From Porifericola rhodea (GTDB lineage Bacteria; Bacteroidota; Bacteroidia; Cytophagales; Cyclobacteriaceae): DNA of 64,000 nucleotides. The number at the start of each line of letters is the position of its first letter. Position 1 is the first letter of the stretch. The stretch lies in contig NZ_CP119421.1 in NCBI RefSeq assembly GCF_030506305.1, positions 1,899,501-1,963,500 on the forward strand, read 5' to 3'. The position numbers were made by a program, and so were the translations under genes. Below the pieces are notes generated by a model. The model ran no database searches. It saw only the letters and a program-made list of their open reading frames with translations, and had not been told where the DNA came from. Below are positions 9,589 to 18,892 of the stretch, one piece after another.

Positions 9589-10443
9589 TTATTTTTTAGC
9601 CAGGCTGAACGTCCATACCGGGCGTTTGGCATGGTTTACTACATCTTCTGCTATGCTGCCGCTCAGGAGGTGGCTTATACCTCTACGACCGTGGGTAGCC
9701 AGGGCAATCATATCGGCATTAATATCCTCGGCGAAAAATACAATGCCGTCTTCTTCCACGTCATCATTGTAAACATTGAGGGTATAGTTTTCCAGCTTGT
9801 GCTTTTCTACAAAAGCCTTCATTTCTTTTTTGTAGTAGCGGTCATTTTCAAAAGAGCTTGGGGTGTTTACACTAACAATATGTAGCTTGGCATCAAAAAG
9901 GGATTGAAGCTTAATAAGCTCTTTTACCAGATGCTCGTCTTCATCATCCCTAAGGCTGGTAGCAAACACAATATTTTTGATACTTGCTGCATCAACTGCT
10001 TCTTTTACAGTAAGTACGGGGCAATGTGCTCTCCTAACCACCTTTTCGGTATTGGAGCCTACCAGAACTTCTTCAAGACCACTGCTGCCTTGGGTACCCA
10101 TTATTACCAGATCTACTTCCTGGTCGGTGATGCTTCGTGCAATACTTTCGTAAGGATTACCAATAGCTACTTCACCATCCAGTGCAATGTCTTTGTATTT
10201 TGGGTTTTGTACTAACTCAGCAAGTTGATCTTTCATCCTTTTGAGGAGTTGCGCAAAAAAGACAGAGTCCATGCCATCAGGAGCAGTAACTTCACCCATA
10301 GCATTAAAGGAAGTACCGTGGGGGGCTTCTACTACGTTGAGGAGTTTTACTGTAGCATCAGTTTTTTTGGCTATACCATAGGCCAGATCTAGTGCATACT
10401 GGGCTTGTTCAGAAAAATCAGTAGGGACAAGAATACTTTTCAT
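9589..10443 (-). CDS. tandem-domain universal stress protein
   Basis: The 284 residues hold two UspA domains in tandem. The first (residues 1-147) begins MKSILVPTDFSEQAQYALDLA and ends with the nucleotide-loop motif GTQGSSGLEEVLVGSNTEKV. The second (about 155-284) is more diverged but ends with THGRRGISHLLSGSIAEDV, which keeps the G-x2-G-x9-G[ST] type loop. Such proteins bind ATP or related nucleotides and accumulate in stress or growth arrest, but the exact function of this one cannot be read from sequence. It stands alone, convergent with pyrE and 115 bases downstream of menA on the same strand. Confidence 0.92.
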   Translation of the reverse strand: MKSILVPTDFSEQAQYALDLAYGIAKKTDATVKLLNVVEAPHGTSFNAMGEVTAPDGMDSVFFAQLLKRMKDQLAELVQNPKYKDIALDGEVAIGNPYESIARSITDQEVDLVIMGTQGSSGLEEVLVGSNTEKVVRRAHCPVLTVKEAVDAASIKNIVFATSLRDDEDEHLVKELIKLQSLFDAKLHIVSVNTPSSFENDRYYKKEMKAFVEKHKLENYTLNVYNDDVEEDGIVFFAEDINADMIALATHGRRGISHLLSGSIAEDVVNHAKRPVWTFSLAKK

Positions 10444-10558
10444 AACTAAAAATAATTTTCGTTGATTGGCTATTACCTGCAGTAAATTATAAGATTTATC
10501 GGATTAGTCGAGCGGCTTGTAATAATATAGCGAATAAATGCTGTCTTCTGCCTTCTCT

Positions 10559-11461
10559 TTAGACAAAGAGGTGTCCAATACCAAAAGTAAGGACATACAG
10601 CAAGGTAGTAAGCGCCATCTGTTTAAGATAAGGATCTAACTCCGACGAACTTGTTTTTTGCTGTACAGCTCTTCCATTTTTTATAAGCAAAGGGAGGCTT
10701 AGCAAAAACAAAAACTGCCACCAACTCTCAAAATTGATGATTACATAAACAAGTGAGCAGCCTATACCTGCCAGCAAGAGTAGCCAGTGGTAGGTAATTG
10801 CTTTGCGACGACCAATACGTACGGGTATAGATTTTTTTCCTGCCAGCTCATCTGTTCGTATATCTCTGATGTTATTAACATTAAGTACAGCTGTTGAGAA
10901 GAGACCGCAGCTAAGGGCGGGCAACAAATAGTCCCACTGTAGCTTTTGAGTATGCAGGTAAAAGGAGCCTAACACACCTACCAAACCAAAAAAGATGAGC
11001 ACAGAAATATCGCCTAATCCTGCATAGCCATATGGTTTGCTCCCGGAGGTGTAGGTAATTGCCGCGAAAATTGCCGCAAGCCCTAATAGTAAAAAGATTA
11101 AGAGCAAAAGCTGGTTAGAAGGTAGAGCAATTAATAAGAGGTATACGCCGCAGGCAAAAGATAGAAACCCGAAAATAAACATTGCCTTTTTCATGGCTAA
11201 AGGACTGATGTAACCAGATTGTACCGCGCGGGCAGGCCCTTCTCTTAAGTCGCTATCAGCACCATGAATGGAGTCTCCATAGTCATTAGCAAAATTTGAG
11301 AGGATTTGCAGAAAAGTTGTAGTTAGTGCGCTTAGCAAAAAAATCTGCCAGTTAAATAAGTCGACTGCCGCAGCAAGGAAAGCCCCCATGCTGATACTGG
11401 CAAGCGCCAGGGGCAGGGTGCGTGGACGGGCTGCCATAATCCAGGCCTGAAATTTATTCAT
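10559..11461 (-). CDS. menA: 1,4-dihydroxy-2-naphthoate polyprenyltransferase
   Basis: MenA attaches the polyprenyl tail to dihydroxynaphthoate, the membrane step of menaquinone synthesis. The 300-residue protein has about eight hydrophobic segments and the prenyl-diphosphate/Mg2+ motif NDYGDSIHGADSD (Asn59, Asp60, Asp63), with the second Asp-rich site NIRDIRTDELAGKKS near residue 195. The start AARPRTLPLALA is typical of the family. The gene begins two bases after the stop of gpx, making an argS-gpx-menA operon. Menaquinone as the respiratory quinone fits a Bacteroidetes host. Confidence 0.95.
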   Translation of the reverse strand: MNKFQAWIMAARPRTLPLALASISMGAFLAAAVDLFNWQIFLLSALTTTFLQILSNFANDYGDSIHGADSDLREGPARAVQSGYISPLAMKKAMFIFGFLSFACGVYLLLIALPSNQLLLLIFLLLGLAAIFAAITYTSGSKPYGYAGLGDISVLIFFGLVGVLGSFYLHTQKLQWDYLLPALSCGLFSTAVLNVNNIRDIRTDELAGKKSIPVRIGRRKAITYHWLLLLAGIGCSLVYVIINFESWWQFLFLLSLPLLIKNGRAVQQKTSSSELDPYLKQMALTTLLYVLTFGIGHLFV

Positions 11462-11463
11462 TT

Positions 11464-12003
11464 TTAACCTTCTATCGCTTGAATGAGCTCATCTGATAAT
11501 GGTTTTACAGAAGAAGGATAAAACTTTATCAGCTTTCCTTCTTCATCTACCAAATATTTGCAGAAGTTCCAATTGGGTTCCTGGTCGTTCCAGCCATTTA
11601 GCTTACTATCGCTAAGCCAGCGGTAGAGCGGATGTTTATCAAAGCCTTTTACCGAGATTTTTTCAAACATCGGAAAGCTAACTCCATAGTTGCTTGTGCA
11701 GAACTCAGCAATCTCAGCATTAGTGCCGGGCTCCTGAGCGCCAAAGTTATTGGCAGGAAAACCCAGAATGACTAACTTCTCAGAATACTTTTCGCTCAGC
11801 TGTTGCAATCCTTCGTACTGAGGAGTATAACCACAGCGAGAAGCAACATTGACGAGCAGTACTTTTTTGCCTTTAAACTGTGAAAAATCTACGGCTTCAC
11901 CTTTTATATTTTTGAGGGAGAAGTCATAAAAAGATGCTGAAGTATTCATAAAACTAAAAGCACAACAAATAATAAAAATACCAAGTACAGACAGTTTATG
12001 CAT
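11464..12003 (-). CDS. exported glutathione peroxidase-family thiol peroxidase
   Basis: The 179-residue protein has an N-terminal hydrophobic signal (about residues 1-23) followed by a complete GPx thioredoxin fold. The peroxidatic Cys57 sits in NVASRCGYTPQ, the Gln in FPANNFGAQEPG, and the Trp/Asn in NWNFCKYLV. It is a Cys-type rather than a selenocysteine enzyme. In bacteria such proteins usually reduce peroxides at the expense of thioredoxin rather than glutathione, and this organism carries bacillithiol genes. It sits three bases after argS and two bases before menA. The signal suggests the periplasm, possibly protecting quinone or lipid. Confidence 0.92.
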   Translation of the reverse strand: MHKLSVLGIFIICCAFSFMNTSASFYDFSLKNIKGEAVDFSQFKGKKVLLVNVASRCGYTPQYEGLQQLSEKYSEKLVILGFPANNFGAQEPGTNAEIAEFCTSNYGVSFPMFEKISVKGFDKHPLYRWLSDSKLNGWNDQEPNWNFCKYLVDEEGKLIKFYPSSVKPLSDELIQAIEG

Positions 12004-12006
12004 AGT

Positions 12007-13812
12007 TTACATTCTTTCTGGTACCTGAATGCCTAACAAACTCATGGCTGTTTTGATTGTTTGTGCCACGGTTTTAGAGAAAATAACTCTGGAAACAAGC
12101 AAATCTTTGTTTTCTTCACCGAAAATAGAGACTTCGGTATAAAAACGATTATACTCTTTAGCTAAGTCATATGCATATTGCGCAATAACCGAAGGAGCAT
12201 AATCATGAGCGGCAAGCGCTATTTTTTGAGGGAACTCAGTAAGCAATTTCGTTACCTCCAACTCGGCCGGATGCAATGTCTCTAATTTATCTAGAGCAGT
12301 AGTATCATCAAGGTCAAGCTGCATCTCTTGTGCTTTTCTTACAATAGCAGAAATACGCGCATGGGTATATTGTATAAAAGGAGCTGTATTGCCTTGAAAC
12401 TGCACAGACTCTTCAGGGTTAAAAAGCATACGTTTTTTTGGGTCAACCTTAAGCAGGAAGTACTTAAGAGCGCCTATGCCCAAAATCTTGTAAAGCTCTT
12501 CTGCCTGTTCTTCAGTAAAGCCTTCTATTTTTCCTAGCTCTTCGGTATGAGCTTTGGCAGTGCTGATCATCTCTGCAATCAGGTCGTCGGCATCTACTAC
12601 GGTACCTTCGCGAGACTTCATTTTACCAGAGGGGAGGTCTACCATTCCGTAAGATAAATGGTGTAAGCCCTGAGCATAGCTACGGCCTAGTTTTTTAAGG
12701 ATAAGAAAAAGCACCTTAAAATGATAGTCTTGCTCATTGCCAACCACATATACTAGATTATCAAAGGGGTAATCCTGATACCGCAAGTCTGCGGTGCCTA
12801 AATCCTGTGTCATATACACGGAGGTGCCATCAGCGCGAAGCACCAGCTTTTCGTCCAGGCCATCTTCGCTGAGGTCTATCCACACAGAGCCATCTGCTTT
12901 TTTAAAGAAAATGCCCTTTTCCAGACCTTCTTCTACAATATTCTTACCTAGAAGATAGGTTTCAGACTCATGATAAATCTGATCAAAACGAACATTTATA
13001 GATTTATAGGTTGCATCAAAACCTTCGTATACCCAATGGTTCATTTTATTCCAGAGTTGGGTAACTTCCTGGTCTCCTTCCTCCCATTTTTTAAGCATCT
13101 CCTGAGCCGCTTTTATCAGCGGAGCTTCTTTCTTAGCTTTTTCCTCTTCCATTCCCTTTGCCTTCAACTGCTCTATCTGTGCTTTGTAGTGTTTGTCAAA
13201 CTCTACATAATATTTACCGACTAACTTATCTCCTTTAATACCGGCAGACTCAGGAGTTTCTCCTTTACCAAAGCGCTCATAAGCAAGCATGGATTTGCAG
13301 ATATGTATGCCTCTATCATTTACCAGGTTAACCCGACGTACCTGTTTGCCATTGGCTTCCAGTATGCGAGACACACTATCGCCTAAGAAGTTATTGCGTA
13401 GGTGACCAAGGTGAAGAGGTTTGTTCGTGTTAGGAGAAGAAAACTCAACAACTACCTTATCTTCAGCTGTAGGTGCAAGTCCATATATTTGAGAGCCTTT
13501 GTTAGTGTTTACAACATTTTGAAGAAGGTCTATCCAGATTCGTTCTTCAATTTCCAGATTCAGAAAACCTTTTACTACGTTAAAGCCTTTAACAACTGAG
13601 CTTTGTGCCTTAAGCTGCTCTCCTAATTGCTGAGCAGTATCCTGAGGGCTTTTTTTTGCGAAGCGGGCATAAGGGAAAACTACGAATGTATGTGAGCCGT
13701 CAAACTCTTTACGGGTAGGCTGTAGTTTAATTTCATCAGCCTCTAAGTTATGCTGATAAAGATGATGAAAAGCATCTACTATATCTTTAACAATTAATTT
13801 TTCTATATCCAT
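12007..13812 (-). CDS. argS: arginyl-tRNA synthetase
   Basis: ArgRS charges tRNA-Arg. The start is placed at ATG 13812 (601 residues) because MDIEKLIVKDIVDAF is a family-like N terminus and a TAAATTTG promoter box lies upstream at 13852-13859. The open frame runs back to 13965 but that part has no homology-like character and crosses the divergent gene. The N-terminal Arg-tRNA domain is followed by the class I HIGH motif as HLGHLRNNFLGD. The KMSKS-equivalent is KMKSREGT, common in ArgRS, and the C-terminal anticodon-binding DALR domain ends MSLLGIQVPERM. It is the first gene of argS-gpx-menA. Confidence 0.97.
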   Translation of the reverse strand: MDIEKLIVKDIVDAFHHLYQHNLEADEIKLQPTRKEFDGSHTFVVFPYARFAKKSPQDTAQQLGEQLKAQSSVVKGFNVVKGFLNLEIEERIWIDLLQNVVNTNKGSQIYGLAPTAEDKVVVEFSSPNTNKPLHLGHLRNNFLGDSVSRILEANGKQVRRVNLVNDRGIHICKSMLAYERFGKGETPESAGIKGDKLVGKYYVEFDKHYKAQIEQLKAKGMEEEKAKKEAPLIKAAQEMLKKWEEGDQEVTQLWNKMNHWVYEGFDATYKSINVRFDQIYHESETYLLGKNIVEEGLEKGIFFKKADGSVWIDLSEDGLDEKLVLRADGTSVYMTQDLGTADLRYQDYPFDNLVYVVGNEQDYHFKVLFLILKKLGRSYAQGLHHLSYGMVDLPSGKMKSREGTVVDADDLIAEMISTAKAHTEELGKIEGFTEEQAEELYKILGIGALKYFLLKVDPKKRMLFNPEESVQFQGNTAPFIQYTHARISAIVRKAQEMQLDLDDTTALDKLETLHPAELEVTKLLTEFPQKIALAAHDYAPSVIAQYAYDLAKEYNRFYTEVSIFGEENKDLLVSRVIFSKTVAQTIKTAMSLLGIQVPERM

Positions 13813-13851
13813 GGGTATGGCCGTGACGGTTAACTTATGATTCTTGTATTG

Positions 13852-13859
13852 CAAATTTA
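13852..13859 (-). promoter_or_regulatory. -7 box of the argS-gpx-menA operon
   Basis: The minus strand reads TAAATTTG, 40-47 bases upstream of the argS ATG. A TTTG on the same strand at 13876-13879 could be the -33 element, although the 16-base gap is shorter than the usual 19-20. Confidence 0.5.
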
Positions 13860-13931
13860 TGTTTTGCAAAGATGTCAAATATATACCAATATTGCATGCC
13901 TCTTGGATCATACAAAACATAATGGCTTCTA

Positions 13932-15317
13932 ATGAGAAGATACATAGACCTGATTGAGCAAACATTTGATTTGCCTACTGAAGATTTTAAGGTAGATGCA
14001 CAAGGGTTATACTTTCATGATGTACCCCTAATGGACGTAGTGAAGGAATTTGGAACTCCCCTAAAGCTTACCTATCTGCCAAAAATCAGTGATAATATTC
14101 AACGCGCTAAGCGCATGTTTAACAGTGCGATAGAAAAGCACGACTACCAGGGTAAGTATCATTATTGCTATTGTACAAAGTCATCTCATTTTGAGTTTGT
14201 GCTCAGAGAAGCCCTGAAGAATGGCATACATCTGGAAACTTCCTCTACCTATGATATTGAAATCATAAGAAAGCTCCATCAGCAGTCTAAAATTGATAAA
14301 AATATCAGAATCGTTTGTAATGGGTTCAAACGTGAATTGTACAAGCAATATATCAGCGAAATTCTGAATGACGGTTTCAGAAACTGCATTCCGGTGCTGG
14401 ATAATATGACAGAGATTGACTATTACGAAGAGCATGTAAAAGATGAATATGAAATTGGAATAAGGGTAGCCTCAGATGAAGAGCCGCGCTTTGAGCTTTA
14501 TACTTCGCGCCTGGGTGTACGCTATAGTGATATTGTAGATTTTTACCATAAGCGCATTAAGAAGAGCAAAGCCAAGCTAAAAATGCTGCACATCTTTGTA
14601 AATCAAGGTATTAGTGACTCTGCCTACTACTGGAGTGAACTTAGCCGTTTTGTGTACAAATACTGTGAGCTTAAAAAGATATGTCCTGATCTGGACTCTA
14701 TAGACATAGGTGGTGGCTTCCCTATAAAAAATTCGCTATGGTTTACCTACGATTATGAATACATGGCTGAGCAGATCGTTGCTACCATAAAAGACATTTG
14801 CGACGAAAATGATGTGCCAGTACCCAATATCTATACTGAGTTTGGTATTTATACCGTAGGTGAAAGTGGAGCAGCAATATATTCTATATTAGACCAGAAG
14901 CTACAGAACGATAAAGAGTTATGGTATATGATAGATGGCTCATTTATCACTCAACTGCCTGATATTTGGGGACTTAACCGTAAATATATTATGCTGGCAG
15001 TAAACAATTGGGAAAGTGAGTACCAGAAAGTGAACCTTGGAGGTTTAACCTGCGATAGTATGGACTACTATAACTCTGAGGCACATACCAACGAAGTTTT
15101 CCTGCCCAAGATCAACAATGGCGAACAGCAGTACATTGGCTTTTTTCATACAGGTGCTTATCAGGAAGCTATCGGAGGCTATGGGGGGATCCAACACTGC
15201 CTGATACCGGCTCCTAAACATATAGTAATTGATAAAAAAGAAGATGGTTCGCTAGATTATCAGCTTTTTGCCCAAGAGCAGGATAGCGAATCTATGATGA
15301 AACTGCTAGGCTACTAG
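13932..15317 (+). CDS. PLP-dependent arginine decarboxylase-like enzyme (alanine racemase fold)
   Basis: The 461-residue protein belongs to the fold-type III PLP decarboxylases, in the form that Bacteroidetes genomes carry as biosynthetic arginine decarboxylase. The PLP lysine is expected at Lys83 in YCYCTKSSHFEF, and the phosphate-binding glycines lie in SIDIGGGFPI. YIGFFHTGAYQEAIGGYGG near the C terminus is the expected substrate/dimer-interface segment. The product would be agmatine for polyamine synthesis. A related diamino-acid or carboxynorspermidine substrate cannot be excluded from sequence alone. It is divergent from argS, 119 bases apart, which suggests joint arginine use but no shared operator was identified. 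A set of hairpins follows the stop. Confidence 0.82.
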   Translation: MRRYIDLIEQTFDLPTEDFKVDAQGLYFHDVPLMDVVKEFGTPLKLTYLPKISDNIQRAKRMFNSAIEKHDYQGKYHYCYCTKSSHFEFVLREALKNGIHLETSSTYDIEIIRKLHQQSKIDKNIRIVCNGFKRELYKQYISEILNDGFRNCIPVLDNMTEIDYYEEHVKDEYEIGIRVASDEEPRFELYTSRLGVRYSDIVDFYHKRIKKSKAKLKMLHIFVNQGISDSAYYWSELSRFVYKYCELKKICPDLDSIDIGGGFPIKNSLWFTYDYEYMAEQIVATIKDICDENDVPVPNIYTEFGIYTVGESGAAIYSILDQKLQNDKELWYMIDGSFITQLPDIWGLNRKYIMLAVNNWESEYQKVNLGGLTCDSMDYYNSEAHTNEVFLPKINNGEQQYIGFFHTGAYQEAIGGYGGIQHCLIPAPKHIVIDKKEDGSLDYQLFAQEQDSESMMKLLGY

Positions 15318-15365
15318 AGTTTACTATTTTGGAGGGAGTTATTGTAGAGTAAGAAGAAACAAAAT

Positions 15366-15409
15366 AGGGAATCAGGTAGGTAAAATGACTTTCTCCCACC
15401 TGATTCCCT
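15366..15409. terminator. terminator hairpin between the decarboxylase and sensor genes
   Basis: A perfect 12-bp inverted repeat (AGGGAATCAGGT / ACCTGATTCCCT) encloses a 20-base loop. On the minus strand a T-rich run follows the stem, so it suits termination of the sensor gene whose stop is at 15553. On the plus strand it lies 49 bases after the decarboxylase stop. Confidence 0.6.
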
Positions 15410-15420
15410 GAAAATTATGA

Positions 15421-15436
15421 GCGATAATCATATCGC
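15421..15436. repeat. small perfect hairpin
   Basis: GCGATA and TATCGC are separated by four bases, forming a compact 6-bp stem-loop 12 bases after the preceding terminator-like repeat. Its role is unknown; it may be part of a structured 3' region. Confidence 0.4.
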
Positions 15437-15552
15437 CATGCTTAATAAAATTTAAGAGAGTGCCTGCCTGCCACAATACTTAAGGCCGTAGCCAGTATTT
15501 TATAGTGCGAGGCTAGCTGAAATATTGTGGTAAGCGATTCTCTCATTAAAGC

Positions 15553-17514
15553 TTACTCTACTTCTTGTCCGGGAGCTTTTTCTGCGTAAGATTTGCTATC
15601 TATAATACGAGCAATGAAGTAACTTTCTCCATTAAGTTTATAATCTTCCAGCTTAATCTCCGCCTCAAACTCTAAACCTGCACGGCTAACTAATGTGTGC
15701 GTAGACTCAGTATGCAAATGTTGATTCAGATAGCTTACTATATTGTTTTCATTAATATTTTTGAAGAAAGCACTCACATTCATGCCACTTAGCTGCTCTT
15801 CGGTATAGCCGAACATTCGCTGCGTATTTTTATTAAAGAAGTCCAGCTCACCATTTGCATTAATGCTGACAAAAGAGGCTAAAGCTGTGTCTAGTACTGC
15901 TTTAATACGAGACTCACGATCCATCATGCTCTTTTGCTTACGGTTAAGCTCCTCCTGGGTAGCTTGAAGCTCTTCCATATTCTGACGCATCTCCTCCTCC
16001 TGGGCTCTCATCTGCTCTGTCATTTGAGTAGACTCCTCAAGCAACTGTTGAGTACGAGAGTTTACTTTTGCAGAAGAGATTGTTGAAGCAATACTTTCAG
16101 CTATTTTTTGCAGAAACTCTATTTCAAAATCTTTAAACTCCTGGAAAGAAGCGATTTCAATAGCGCCATATACCTCTTCATTAACCAATAAAGGTACTAT
16201 CAATATACTGGTAGGGTTAGCGTCTCCTAAGCCTGATGTAATAGAAATATAATCATGAGGCACATCAGTCAGGAAGATAGTATCCTTTTCCTGCCAGGCC
16301 TGACCAATTAGTCCTTCTCCAATGTATACTTTCTGATCAATGTATTTCTGACGATCCCATGCATAGCAGGCTTCAAGCGTCATATGAGCGTCTTCTCCAT
16401 CACCGTCCTGTACAATGAACATGCCGCCCTGATTGGCTCCCAGGTATTTGATAAGGTTTGAAAGAATAGTATTGCTAAGCTCAGCAACATTATGATTATT
16501 CTGGCGAAGAATCTCTCCAAATTTAGCGGTACCCTCAGTAGCCCAGTTCCTTTTCTTATCATCTTCTGCTACATTCTGCAGGTTGTCACGCATGTTAATC
16601 AGAGAGTTACCCAATACATCGTGTTCACTTAGGGGGCTAAAAGAAGCCTGGTAATTACCTTTACCAATCTGCTCGGCAAACTCAGAAGTATCTTGCAGAC
16701 CATGTACCAGGTCATCTACAGCATTTGCCATATCACCTACTTCGTCATTATTAAACTTCTGCTTGATCTTCTCCGCTTCTTCTTCATCAGGCAGCTCTCC
16801 TCTACTTAGGCGCTGAATAAGCTCCTTAAGAAAATTGATGGGTCTGGTGATACTACGGGTAAGTATAAAAGCACCAAAAAGGCCAATAACGATGGTGATA
16901 ATACCAAGAATCAGAATAATATTACGAAGACTATCCGAAGACGCAATGATACTAGTCTGTGCCTGATCAGCTTCTTCGCGCTTAAGAATACTAATTTTGT
17001 TGAGTTGTTCTTTAAGTGTGTTGGTACGGGGAAGCACTTCACTTTCTACCGCTTCAGTAGCTTGCCATTTCACCATCGCATCTTCATAATCCTCAAAAGA
17101 GATCAATTGCGACATAATATCTTTTTCGATGGCTATCAGCTCCTCAAAACCGGTAAAGACAGAGTCAACAGTTTGACGCTGTAATGTATCCTGCCATTGG
17201 GGTAATAAGGTATTGAGTTTATCTTTAAGCTCAGGATAACGGAAAGCATGCAGGTCTTTTAAAGCCTCTTTATCTTCCTGATTGTTTTGTAAGTAAACCC
17301 AGTTTGTGATCAGCATCTTGGATTCAGTCACCAAAAGGATAAATTCATCTATAGCTTTTACCGAAGGGTCTATGACCTGGGTATTCTCATTAATGAGCGT
17401 ATTGCTATTTTTGATGGTGATAATACTGACAGACGCATTGATGGCGAAAATGGCAATAAGTGAAATAAATCCACCAAAAATTTTGCTGCCTATTGTGAAC
17501 TTAGGTTTCTTCAT
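15553..17514 (-). CDS. membrane HAMP-GAF-PAS sensor without output domain
   Basis: The 653-residue protein has a first membrane segment at about residues 12-33, a periplasmic four-helix-bundle-like region, and a second membrane segment at 198-218. A HAMP linker starts SITRPINFLKEL, with a second HAMP-like stretch to about 315. A GAF domain follows (about 335-480), then a strong coiled coil (485-535, Gln/Glu-rich MRAQEEEMRQNMEELQAT) and a PAS domain (about 535-640). No histidine kinase, cyclase or methyl-accepting domain follows, and the chain ends shortly after the PAS. It must signal through another protein or be a bare sensory module. It stands alone on the minus strand, and the neighbours give no hint of its partner. 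Confidence 0.85.
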   Translation of the reverse strand: MKKPKFTIGSKIFGGFISLIAIFAINASVSIITIKNSNTLINENTQVIDPSVKAIDEFILLVTESKMLITNWVYLQNNQEDKEALKDLHAFRYPELKDKLNTLLPQWQDTLQRQTVDSVFTGFEELIAIEKDIMSQLISFEDYEDAMVKWQATEAVESEVLPRTNTLKEQLNKISILKREEADQAQTSIIASSDSLRNIILILGIITIVIGLFGAFILTRSITRPINFLKELIQRLSRGELPDEEEAEKIKQKFNNDEVGDMANAVDDLVHGLQDTSEFAEQIGKGNYQASFSPLSEHDVLGNSLINMRDNLQNVAEDDKKRNWATEGTAKFGEILRQNNHNVAELSNTILSNLIKYLGANQGGMFIVQDGDGEDAHMTLEACYAWDRQKYIDQKVYIGEGLIGQAWQEKDTIFLTDVPHDYISITSGLGDANPTSILIVPLLVNEEVYGAIEIASFQEFKDFEIEFLQKIAESIASTISSAKVNSRTQQLLEESTQMTEQMRAQEEEMRQNMEELQATQEELNRKQKSMMDRESRIKAVLDTALASFVSINANGELDFFNKNTQRMFGYTEEQLSGMNVSAFFKNINENNIVSYLNQHLHTESTHTLVSRAGLEFEAEIKLEDYKLNGESYFIARIIDSKSYAEKAPGQEVE

Positions 17515-17784
17515 AATGATTAGAAATGTATTCTTCGCTAATAGCCCGGTTTGATAAACGGATCAATAATATGTGATTAGAAAAAAGGTATATTAGTAGG
17601 TTACAATTTTTCACCTTTATCGCCGGATTTAAAACTGATCTGAGTTTGAAATATTACAGGGTAATTTTCTGAAAGATTTTTACGTCGGCCTTTAAGCAAT
17701 GCTGCGCGCTATAGCTAAGTATTTTGTCTAGGGTGTAAATTTTTTTACTTATAAAGTAAGGCTTCTACAATCCGCCGCGTTTGT

Positions 17785-17792
17785 TAACTTTG
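17785..17792 (+). promoter_or_regulatory. -7 box of prfA
   Basis: TAACTTTG matches TAnnTTTG and lies 19-26 bases upstream of the prfA ATG at 17811. No clear TTTG -33 element was found at the expected distance. Confidence 0.5.
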
Positions 17793-17810
17793 TATTCAAA
17801 TCTTAATTGT

Positions 17811-18881
17811 ATGATAGACAAATTAGAAGTTATAAAAGACCGTTTTGAGGAAGTAGGACAACTGATCGTTCAGCCGGATGCTATGGCTGACATGAAGAAA
17901 TACTCTAAACTCAGTAAAGAATATAAAGACCTTGAAAAGGTTGTTAAGAAATATAATAAATATCTGGAGGTACTGGCTGATATTAAAAGTGCCAAAGAGC
18001 TACTGGCTACAGAGAAAGACCCAGACTTTAAGCAGATGGCCAAGGAAGAGATAGATGCCAAAGAAGATGAAAAAGAAGTTCTGGAAGAAGAACTCAAACA
18101 AATGCTCATACCTAAAGACCCGAATGATAGCAAAGATGTAATTCTGGAGATCAGAGCGGGTACGGGAGGAGATGAGGCTGCTATATTTGCCGGCGACCTC
18201 TTTCGCATGTATCAGCGCTTTGCCGAGAAAAAAGGGTGGAACCTTACCATTCTTGACCTTACTGAAGGCTCTTCCGGAGGCTATAAAGAAATTATCAGTA
18301 CCGTATCAGGTGATGAGGTTTATGCTCAGTTGAAGTTTGAGTCGGGTGTGCATCGTGTACAACGTGTGCCCGCAACCGAAACACAGGGCCGGGTGCATAC
18401 TTCTGCTGCCAGTGTAGCAGTTTTACCAGAAATGGAAGATGTGGAAGTAGAAGTAGATATGAACGATATTCGTAAAGATACTTTCTGTTCCTCAGGTCCG
18501 GGTGGGCAGTCTGTAAACACTACCTACTCTGCTGTTCGCTTAACGCATGAGCCTACCGGGCTGGTGGTTACTTGCCAAGACCAGAAATCTCAGATCAAAA
18601 ACTTTGAAAAAGCCCTGAAGGTATTACGCTCTCGTCTTTATGAGATAGAGCTGGAAAAACATAATGCTGAAGTAGGTGCGCAGCGACGATCTATGGTAAA
18701 AAGTGGTGACCGTTCCGATAAAATCAGGACTTACAACTATCCACAAAGTAGGGTGACAGACCATAGAATTAACCTTACGGTATACAATTTGCCTTCGGTG
18801 GTGGATGGTGAACTAGACGATTTTGTAGAAAAACTACGAATTGCAGACAATGCTGAAAAAATGCAGCAAGACCAGGGATAA
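17811..18881 (+). CDS. prfA: peptide chain release factor 1
   Basis: RF1 recognises UAA and UAG stop codons and triggers peptide release on the ribosome. The 356-residue length is normal. The GGQ catalytic loop is at residues 231-233 (SSGPGGQSVNTTYSAVRLTH). The region upstream of it (HRVQRVPATETQGRVHTS) is the family signature and domain 1 is a helical coiled coil. The anticodon-mimic tripeptide was not assigned with certainty. I used the ATG at 17811 because the family begins MIDKLE-like and a promoter box precedes it; the frame extends ten codons further. It heads a likely operon with the lipoprotein and yjbQ genes. Confidence 0.97.
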   Translation: MIDKLEVIKDRFEEVGQLIVQPDAMADMKKYSKLSKEYKDLEKVVKKYNKYLEVLADIKSAKELLATEKDPDFKQMAKEEIDAKEDEKEVLEEELKQMLIPKDPNDSKDVILEIRAGTGGDEAAIFAGDLFRMYQRFAEKKGWNLTILDLTEGSSGGYKEIISTVSGDEVYAQLKFESGVHRVQRVPATETQGRVHTSAASVAVLPEMEDVEVEVDMNDIRKDTFCSSGPGGQSVNTTYSAVRLTHEPTGLVVTCQDQKSQIKNFEKALKVLRSRLYEIELEKHNAEVGAQRRSMVKSGDRSDKIRTYNYPQSRVTDHRINLTVYNLPSVVDGELDDFVEKLRIADNAEKMQQDQG

Positions 18882-18892
18882 AGCTTATTAAA

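Noticed and set aside
13813-13965. N-terminal extension of argS
   Set aside because: It contains the argS promoter box and overlaps the divergent decarboxylase start; the extra residues do not look like ArgRS.
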